A stretch of 64,000 nt of DNA from Caprella mutica (lineage: Eukaryota > Arthropoda > Malacostraca > Amphipoda > Caprellidae): assembly GCA_947561585.1 (NCBI GenBank), contig CANNZV010000115.1:434001-498000 (forward strand), read 5' to 3'. Under the pieces are notes generated by a model, which saw nothing but the letters and a program-made list of their open reading frames with translations, did not search any database and was not told the origin of the DNA. Every line of letters starts with the position of its first letter. Position 1 is the first letter of the stretch. The position numbers and the translations under genes are program-made. This document shows positions 56,694 to 64,000 of this stretch, piece after piece.

Positions 56694-57570
56694 AAGTCAA
56701 ATTAAATTAGACCATTATTTTAAGTTTTTAATTTTAAGTTTGGGTAATTTTAAGTGAAAATTAACAATAATCATTTTCAATTGAATTTATTTTTAAGTTT
56801 AATTTTTTTTTTCGGTGTTAATTTTAATGTTTATTTTTAAGGATTAAGACTGTCTCAAAATTTGATAAAGATGATCAAAATTCATAAAAAAGAATATAAA
56901 TTGATTAAAAAGTCATAAAATACGATATCATAACATATGATAAATTATAATGAATAATTATTTTTATCAATAAAAATAGGAATTTTATTAAAATAAAACA
57001 TAACTAAGTTAAATAAAATATATTTTTATTATAAAAAATTTTCTTGGATTATAATTTTTTTTTTAAATGTAAATGAAGTAACAAATTTGTGTAATGTATT
57101 GGAGTGATCAATGATTCTGATAATATTTAGAATAGTATTCTAAATATTAGGAGGGGCGAGGTGAGATCTCAATTAGATTAGGCAAGTTTTTACATTTATA
57201 AAATGAAAAAATTATTCATTTTTGAACTGAGACATAGTAGGTAGGAATAATTTAGAATATTTAGGAATAAATAAAATACTGTTAAAGCAAAATTAAGATT
57301 GTATAGGTAAGATAAAAAATTTAAGAAAATTTGATGAATGCACTTTAGTCTGAAATATTTCTAGAATGAATTAAACTCATATTTTTCAATTTGCTAATAA
57401 TATATTTATAGCCGGTTCGAGAATTTCAAGAGATCCAAAACACATGTTTCCACTAACAGAGTGCGCGTCTGAACATTGTTAAATATAGAGTAACAATGGG
57501 TAGACAGACCAGATGGCAGTTTTGGAAAAATGTGAATTGTAACTTTGAAATTTTTGGATGGGGGGAGCGA
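56694..57570. other. Element A 3' untranslated region and polypurine tract
   Basis: AT-rich sequence without ORFs. It ends in ggatggggggagcga (57556-57570), a polypurine tract directly before the LTR start TGTGGTGATG, as expected for a plus-strand 3' LTR. Confidence 0.65.
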
Positions 57571-57719
57571 TGTGGTGATGCAAACACATCAATTGTGTAT
57601 GCATAACTGCTATCATGAACCTATATGATTGTGTGTAAGTAACATTCAAAGTTATTTACCAATTGGCTCGCATGAGATACACATCTTATCTCAAGTCTTA
57701 GTTAGTGAGACCATTACTT
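57571..57719 (+). repeat. Element A LTR, truncated (3' LTR, plus strand)
   Basis: The first 150 bp of the element A LTR, nearly identical to the minus copy at 52947-52799 (tgtggtgatgcaaacacatc, gaacctatatgattgtgtgt, tctcaagtcttagttagtga). It stops abruptly at ccattactt, and element B pol sequence starts shortly after. The remaining two thirds of the LTR are deleted. Confidence 0.92.
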
Positions 57720-60379
57720 CAATATGAGACTGATTTCCAGGACTAACTATGGTCTTTTTTAGGACTGCAGGGTCATTGTTTCTGGTTGACTGGTATTGCA
57801 GTTGATGGGTTGGCAAAATTAGGCGTTAATTGCTTCCTTGGAGGTGATATGATTTATCTCATGGGGGGAGTTATGGTGCGCCGTGGAGCCGACTCGAAGT
57901 ATTCTATACGGTGAGGGAAACCTCAATCTATGGAGTGCTGTAGGATCGTTAGACGGAATAAACGATCCGAGCCCTCAGTTTTGTCACGTAGTTTTGCTAA
58001 TGGGGTGGTTTCCTGCGTTACTGCACCGATTGAGATCACCGACGAAGATTTTACAGCCAGGTTTGCTAATGTAAAGTGGACTGCACATTGGCTTTGGTCT
58101 TCGGATGAACCGGTGAAGCTACAAAAGAGAGTTGGTGAGTATCGAAGTACTCAAAGACCGCTTGTACGTGAAAAGTATAATGCGGAGATCCAAAGTTGGA
58201 TCTCGAAGGGTTGGTTGGTCCCGTGGAAGGGGGCCGTAAAAAGGATAATACCCCTTCTTGCTGCAGTCCAACCGACGAAGGACAAGGTTCGGCCAGTTAT
58301 GAATTACCGCGAGCTCAATGAGTTTGTGAAGAGTCACACTGGTGATGATGCGGTTGCTACATGTAACGACAAAATTCGCAAGTGGAGACAGCTGCAGGGT
58401 GAACTGAAGGTTGTATATCTCAAATCTGCATACCTGCAAACCCACGTTGCTGAAGAACTATGGCAGTATCAGTTGGTGAGGTATCAGGGTGAAGCCTATT
58501 CGTTGACTCGTTTAGGGTTTAGACTGACATCTGCACCACGGATAATGTCGATGGTTTTGACGAAGGTTCTTTCGTTGGATGATGATATGCGATGTGGCAC
58601 TGATCACTACATTGAAAATATCGTGGTTGACGAGTCTGTGGTGAGTGCCGAGCGTGTGTGTCACCATTTGAAGCGTTTTAGACAGGAGCCTAAGGAACCT
58701 GTCGGTCTTGACGGAGGTCGCCTCTTAGGGATCGCATTGCATAAGGCTGACGATGGACACCTTTGGATGTCCCGTGGAGTAGAACTGCCTAAGTCAGTTG
58801 CAAAGGATTCACCAGTGACGAAGAGAGAGGTTCTCTCTTTATGCGGCCGTCTTGTAAGTCACTACCCAATTGTGGGCTGGTTACGACCCCATTGTAGTTA
58901 CCTATTTAAAGCGGCTGTGTAGTGATGGGAGTTGGGATACTCCCGTTGATAAGCGTATCTCGAAACTTGCAGCAGAGCTGTTAAGTAGAGTTAAAAAAGA
59001 AGACCCTGTGACGGGTCGTTGGTGCGTCAAGTCAAATGGTAAAGTTACTGTTTGGACTGACGGGAGCTCGCTAGCAATATCTGTAGTTTTGGAGGTCGAT
59101 GGCAATGTAGTCGAAGATGCTTCAGGGCTTCGCAAGAAGTCTGATCATCTTCATATCAATGTCGAGAGCTTGAGGCAGTAGGCAACGGAATCAATCTTGC
59201 GATTGCGTGGGGTTTTAAAACTTTCGCTATAGCAAATGATTCCCGTACTGTGTTGAGCTGGCTCGACAAAACTGTAGAAGCACGCGACCGTGTTCGCACG
59301 AAGAGCGCTGCGGAGATGCTAATCAAGCGTCAATTACAGTTTATAGAGCAGGTGGTCGCGGAGTACGATCTAAATATTAAAGTTTATTTTGTGACGACGA
59401 CCGAGAACAGGGCGGACTGGTTGACTAGAGTAGTTCAAAAATGGTTGAACTTTTGTGATGTTGACGGAGACGACGTGGCACCAGATGTGTCGGCAGCGTT
59501 TACAATAGGCAAGTCGTGCGATGATGCAATATGGGCGGCGCATTTGCCACACCATTTGGGTGTTAATCGAACCTTTTATTTGGTGAAAAAATTGAGGACT
59601 GATCTAAAGCGTGAACAAGTCAAAGATGTTCTAGTAGGATGTGAAGCGTGTCAGCGCATTGATACTGTGCCACGGCGTGAAAACCGTGTTGGATACAGAG
59701 AACTGTCCGTGAGAGATGATTGGCATCGAATCGCTCTGGATGTCACTCACTATAAAAATTGTCTGTATCTCTCGATGGTCGATTGTGGACCCTTCTAGGT
59801 TTTCAATTTGGCGAAGGCTGCCGAATGAGACAGCTGCAGGTATCGTTGTTCAACTTCATCCATTGGTAGTTGAGCGTGGACCGTGTGAAGAGTTTCTGCT
59901 CAATAACTCTACGGCGTTTAGGTCGGCACCTGTTTGTAAGTTTGCCGACGAATGGGGAATGGAATCGTTGAACGAAATCGCAGAACAATCAAGTGCTCGT
60001 GGCGGTTACCTTATGACGCAAGTGTGATCGAAGAAGATCTTGAGGGCAGTGATAGTTTCGCTGTCGGTGACGAGGTATACCGGCAGTACCGTCGTGCACA
60101 AAGCAATGGGCTTTGGGGGAGGTGACCAAAGTCATTTCTCAGCATGTTGTGAAGGTAAATGGGATGCCACGGCACGTCAGGGATGTGCGAAAACGTGCGC
60201 ACCCGGAAACCAAAGAAGGTTGCGACTGCGACGATAATTATTATGATGCCCAGGCTATTGTTCTTAGTGAGGACGAACAGCTGGTGGAGCTAGAGAGGGC
60301 TTTTGAACAGGAAAGAGGGGCGATTGGTCGTGATGCCGAAATGATCGCTGAAGAAGAGCATGTCGCTAGGCCTGAGTAA
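57720..60379 (+). pseudogene. Element B pol: protease end, RT, RNase H, integrase
   Basis: The start has a protease closing motif (CFLGGDMIYLMGGVMVRRG, about 57830-57890). RT follows in 57930-58922: KDKVRPVMNYRELNEFV, LKVVYLKSAYLQTHV and LTRLGFRLTSAPRIMSMVL; the active-site position reads YIENIVVDE instead of YxDD, so it is dead. RNase H is at 59040-59440 (VTVWTDGSSLAISVVLEV, a stop at 59179, then ENRADWLTR). Integrase starts near 59515 with HLPHHLGVNRTF and CEACQR (zinc domain), then RIALDVTHY and, after frameshifts, LLNNSTAFRS and NGIVERNRR (59960 area), where Asn replaces the second Asp. 59716-60379 has several overlapping frames. The family resembles Ty3-like elements I recall from chelicerates; a search should test this. 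Confidence 0.85.
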
Positions 60380-60490
60380 CCAGCCCCTATGGCCAGGCGG
60401 TCGGAGAGAGTGCGACGGCCACCGCAGTGGTTGCATGATTATGTCCCTTGAGTTCATTGAAGAATTATGGGGGATGTGGGGAACATTAGG
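60380..60490 (+). other. Element B 3' end and polypurine tract
   Basis: After the last pol codons a basic tail and non-coding bases end in gggggatgtggggaacatta followed by gg, a polypurine tract directly before the LTR at 60491. Confidence 0.65.
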
Positions 60491-60930
60491 TGATATTTTT
60501 TGTATATTGGTACCTGAGTAATAATCTGACGATTCTGGAATCGCATCTGTGCGTCCGTCTGAATGCAGAAGCAATCGCTTTCTGTGAGCTAGCCAGAGTA
60601 GTAGAGTTTCTTTGTTGTAATCTTAGGCTTGGAAAGTCGTTACTGGAGGGTGGATTCTCTTCGTCTGAAATACAGCTAAGTGGTATATTTAGTGGGCAAG
60701 CGTAGCTGCCGGTTGTTTGTTAGATTAGGGTTCTAACAATCTAAGACCAGACTGCATTCTGGTGGCACGTTGTCTGCCGAGATTGCGTTGTTTGTGTTGG
60801 AACAAAAACGCGGGTCCAGTCTGCAGAATCTGGTATTCTGTGTTATTTGTGGAATAACGTCGTGGTGTTTTGTTAACGCCGGGTGGTCGATGGGAAATTT
60901 TGGACCCAGTGGGGTCTGCTTATTCTTACA
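60491..60930 (+). repeat. Element B LTR (3' LTR, plus strand)
   Basis: 440 bp from TGATATTTTTTGTATATTGG to cttattcttaca, matching 54376-53919 in opposite orientation with scattered substitutions and small indels. The following bases ggggc would be the target duplication; the partner copy cannot be identified because the other end is rearranged. Confidence 0.92.
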
Positions 60931-62138
60931 GGGGCAGAACAGTCATTTTTTGTATTAACAATTCTGAAGTCAAACTATTGCTAAGTAGGAATAAAGCCTT
61001 CGTGTAAATTTGTAATGTTCAATAAAATTATTAATAATATTAAATATTAAAGGAAATATTTTATTATATATATTATTGATTTCTCACCAAATGCTAAATA
61101 CAGCTGATTTAATAATTTGTAAACAAATCAACTTAGAGAATTTTTTATCTATTTTATTGTAGATTTCTATTTGTTCTAGTATCTACATTAAAAGGTAGCA
61201 AATGAAGAAATGGTTTTATTTTTTTAACTATGCCATCTTGTCTTGAAGGACTGTTTTCGAATTCACATAATGATTTCACCATTTTGACGCCAAAAAAATC
61301 TTGATTCCTGCATACATAAATTAATATGAAAACAACAAACATACTAACGTACATACTGCAACTTCGCAAGTGCTTCCGCAATTGGTCACTAATTTTATTA
61401 TATACTTTTTATATGAACATTTTAAAAAATAACGACCCTGTAAATGATAACCTTGCACTATCGTCCAACGTCGGTAAACGTTGGTAAAGTAAAGGCACGA
61501 TTGAGCATTTTCACGCCAGTGCTATTTCACACTGGGCCAGTGTGTGGTAAGCGACATTGGGCCAACGGTTGCCAAACAGCACTGGCCCAATGAAGGGAAA
61601 CATTTGTTAACCGAGCCAGTGATTTTTTGATGTACCAGTATATTTTTTATACTGGTCTACAGTTTCTATTTGGTAGTTATCGCCAGAAAATCAAAGAGGT
61701 TAATTGTGTAAACGATCTCTCTGAACATTAATCACACCAAATAGACAATTTAATATCCTCAATTAAGTATATATTTGAAATTGTAGCCGTTTCTGGCAAT
61801 TTGGTATAAATGGGCCTGTTATCCCTTCAGTTATTGATTTAACCCTTTATATATTTCATTCATAAAAATGAAACGGGCCGCTAGTTAATTCATATATTTA
61901 GTATTAAAAGTTATTTTGAAATAATTATTCACATTGAAATTTAACTTCCAATTCAATTTTAAATAAAAATGTTATTATATTATTTGGTTAAAATAGTGTA
62001 CGTAAAATAATATAGATTCAAGTTTGAATTGGCAACTGTTCTACCTCCCCCCCCCCCTGTTTTTTGATCTGTAAAATGTATTTGTGGGACGGTTACTACA
62101 TTGTGAGAAGTAACTGTTGTCTTCACGTTCTCTGTATA
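60931..62138. other. Interior of the inverted-repeat unit, right
   Basis: AT-rich. A block at 61450-61620 with gggcca and aacgttggt words is related to the outer inverted arms. A 75-codon minus ORF (61154-61381) has no recognisable domain. A run of ten C at about 62048 is noted. Confidence 0.35.
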
Positions 62139-62546
62139 GCGTAATCTAATACACATCTCATATAAAAATAGCACTGGCCGTAGACCAGCTAGACATCGGC
62201 AACATTATGTATTAATAACAGGTTTATAATTCATTACTAAGACGTTTATAAGCTATTCATGAGACATTTATAAGTCATTTGCCAGAACGGGGTCAGTGAG
62301 TTGACAAAACATCGGATTTGCACTAGCCCAATCCAACACTAGCACTACATCGGCAACGTTAAGTATGGCCGGTACCAATAAGTTTCTTATATGAGGTTAT
62401 ACTATTCTGGGACGGCAGACATCCGTGAGGTGGGCCAACGTCGGGCCTTTGCTGGCCCAATACACCAAAACCGGCATGACAACGTCGGCCCAGACTTTCG
62501 TTCTGAATTGGGCCAATGTTGGCCCAACATTGTAATGTTTACTGGG

Positions 62547-63310
62547 AAACATATTGACTTTACTATCCCTTAAAATATATTAATTTTATTCTTATATGAA
62601 GAATCAGGAATAAAGACAATTATTAATGTTATATTAAATTATTAAAGGAAACCGTCATAATGTTTTCAGTGGGTCAATGCATGAAGAGATAATGGTTCAA
62701 TGCATTTTTCACTTAGTATAAAGCTATATCCACTGCCATCTCTACATCCACCTCTGCTGTCTGCTGACCGAAGTTGGCAAATTGTTATCACCTCTATATA
62801 TTTTTACACATTTTTCCTCTGACTCTACATGCCCATCAAGCCCTTCATTTTGCCTTATTTTCGTTTTTTTCTGGTAAATAGCAGTCGAATTCTTCGACTT
62901 ACTTTTAGTGGAGGTTACTTTCTTACGCCTCGGAGACTTGAACCATCACCGGTCGTTTTTTGTACCCGGGAGAAGGTATCATCATCGATGACATAAGGCC
63001 ATAAATATTAATAAATATTCTTTGAATATTACTAAATATACTTTGTATCGTATCGTTATTCTAAAATTGGGTTTATTTATTATCTGCTATAACTGAAAAC
63101 TGTTATAAATTACAATAACAATATTTTGGATCTCCTAACCTATTAGTAAATTAAACCAAGAAAAATATTAGAATAATTAATACTATGTACTTTCTGTGAA
63201 GTTTATAAATACATCCACAATAAATAATGAACTGAGGTGAAATTATTATCATGACTATTTTATTTGGAATGGTCTAGTATAAATTTCCATCGCAAAGTAT
63301 GACCGAGTTT
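62547..63310. other. Spacer between inverted-repeat unit and satellite
   Basis: No gene or known repeat recognised. Confidence 0.3.
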
Positions 63311-64000
63311 GTTCCGTAGGTCTAAAGTCTAACTCGTAGGTTTAAAGTCTAACTCGTAGGTTTAAAGTCTAACTCGTAAGTCTAAAGTCTAACTCGTAGG
63401 TTTAAAGTCTAACTCGTAAGTCTAAAGTCTAACTCGTAAGTCTAAAGTCTAACTCGTAAGTCTAAAGTCCAACTCGTAGGTTTAAAGTCTAACTCGTAAG
63501 TCTAAAGTCTAACTCGTAAGTCTAAAGTCTAACTCGTAAGTCTAAAGTCCAACTCGTAGGTTTAAAGTCTAACTCGTAAGTCTAAAGTCTAACTCGTAAG
63601 TCTAAAGTCTAACTCGTAAGTCTAAAGTCTAACTCGTAAGTCTAAAGTCCAACTCGTAGGTTTAAAGTCTAACTCGTAAGTCTATAGTCTAACTCGTAAG
63701 TCTAAAGTCTAACTCGTAAGTCTAAAGTCCAACTCGTAGGTTTAAAGTCTAACTCGTAAGTCTAAAGTCTAACTCGTAAGTCTAAAGTCTAACTCGTAAG
63801 TCTAAAGTCTAACTCGTAAGTCTAAAGTCCAACTCGTAGGTTTAAAGTCTAACTCGTAAGTCTAAAGTCTAACTCGTAAGTCTAAAGTCTAACTCGTAAG
63901 TCTAAAGTCCAACTCGTAGGTTTAAAGTCTAACTCGTAAGTCTATAGTCTAACTCGTAAGTCTAAAGTCCAACTCGTAGGTTTAAAGTCTAACTCGTAAG
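63311..64000. repeat. 20-bp satellite, about 34 copies, higher-order pattern
   Basis: The unit tctaaagtctaactcgtaag repeats with an exact 20-bp spacing to the window's end and probably beyond. Three subtypes alternate: standard (A), tttaaagtct (T) and tctaaagtcc...cgtagg (C). From 63401 on, C is always followed by T, giving groups T-A-A-C, T-A-A-A-C or T-A-C, so the array has an irregular higher-order period of 60-100 bp. Confidence 0.96.

Larger units (their letters stand above)
42790..62546. mobile_element. 19.8-kb unit bounded by long inverted repeats
   Basis: The left end (42790-43090) and the right end (62139-62546) are inverted copies of each other: both start CCCAGTAAACATTACAATGT, tgggcca and share tgtattgggccagca(c/a)aggc, ccgacgttg(a/g)cccacctc, acggatgtc, gtgcaaatccgatgttttg, tattttatattagatgtgta in order. 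The right arm has about 100 extra bases. A shorter related block with gggcca and aacgttgg words lies at 61450-61620. Inside are element FB4 and the retrotransposons A and B. I find no transposase of its own. No clear target duplication is visible (left flank gttttaca, right flank aacatatt). It is either a DNA transposon hit by later insertions or two inverted MITE copies. Confidence 0.6.

Noticed and set aside
42790..62546. Polinton/Maverick giant transposon or integrated large DNA virus
   Set aside because: Size fits, but there is no protein-primed DNA polymerase, packaging ATPase, capsid or Polinton-type integrase gene; the coding content is two LTR retrotransposons.

Overview
The window is nuclear DNA from an animal, almost certainly an invertebrate. 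It carries one intact spliced gene with GT-AG introns (METTL3, minus strand, 8 coding exons, 31101-36679) and one intact gene whose coding part is a single exon (ELP6, plus strand, 27617-28435). Nearly everything else is transposable elements and tandem repeats. There are no bacterial operons, ribosome-binding sites or CRISPR arrays. I cannot name the phylum from sequence alone; a TE-rich arthropod or other aquatic invertebrate is a guess from the element types.

Left part (1-12683): a 30-copy 32-bp minisatellite, then a nested pile of mobile elements. A LINE called here LINE1 is split into pieces at 2535-3110, 3709-3749, 8705-8990 and about 11696-11912. A jockey-type LINE (LINE0, 1495-2534) abuts its first piece. 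A TTAA-flanked MITE, a second LINE (LINE2, 3750-8704, with an 11-bp target duplication) and a block of DNA transposons (Merlin remnant, two more TTAA MITEs, a hAT MITE) interrupt the rest. LINE2 is itself interrupted by a foldback element (6479-7395). Middle-left part (12684-25880): LINE4 with gag-like ORF and endonuclease but no reverse transcriptase; LINE3, a relative of LINE1, cut by a second copy of the hAT MITE; a further hAT MITE; a decayed pogo/Tigger transposase with a C-terminal PHD finger; and an LTR fragment.

Genic part (27500-36700): ELP6 (Elongator subunit, tRNA wobble-uridine modification) and METTL3 (catalytic subunit of the mRNA m6A writer) converge tail to tail. METTL3 intron 5 holds two Helitron-like insertions, and a dispersed repeat reaches to about 130 bp upstream of the METTL3 start.

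Right part (36700-64000): a mosaic of dispersed modular repeats and foldback elements (37-41.7 kb), a Harbinger-like MITE, and then a 19.8-kb structure (42790-62546) bounded by homologous inverted repeats of 300-400 bp. Inside it lie two LTR retrotransposons. Element A (Ty3/gypsy) sits inside element B. The left halves of both (LTRs, gag, A protease/RT) are on the minus strand, while the right halves (A integrase, accessory ORFs and 3' LTR; B pol and 3' LTR) are on the plus strand, as if 46756-54436 had been inverted. One boundary of that segment is a 2.9-kb element with palindromic and 22-bp repeat arrays. The window ends in a 20-bp satellite with a higher-order pattern.

The strongest leads are the inverted nested-retrotransposon structure, the 19.8-kb inverted-repeat unit, the small membrane-protein ORF between integrase and 3' LTR of element A, and the recurrence of foldback elements whose arms are built from different short tandem repeats.
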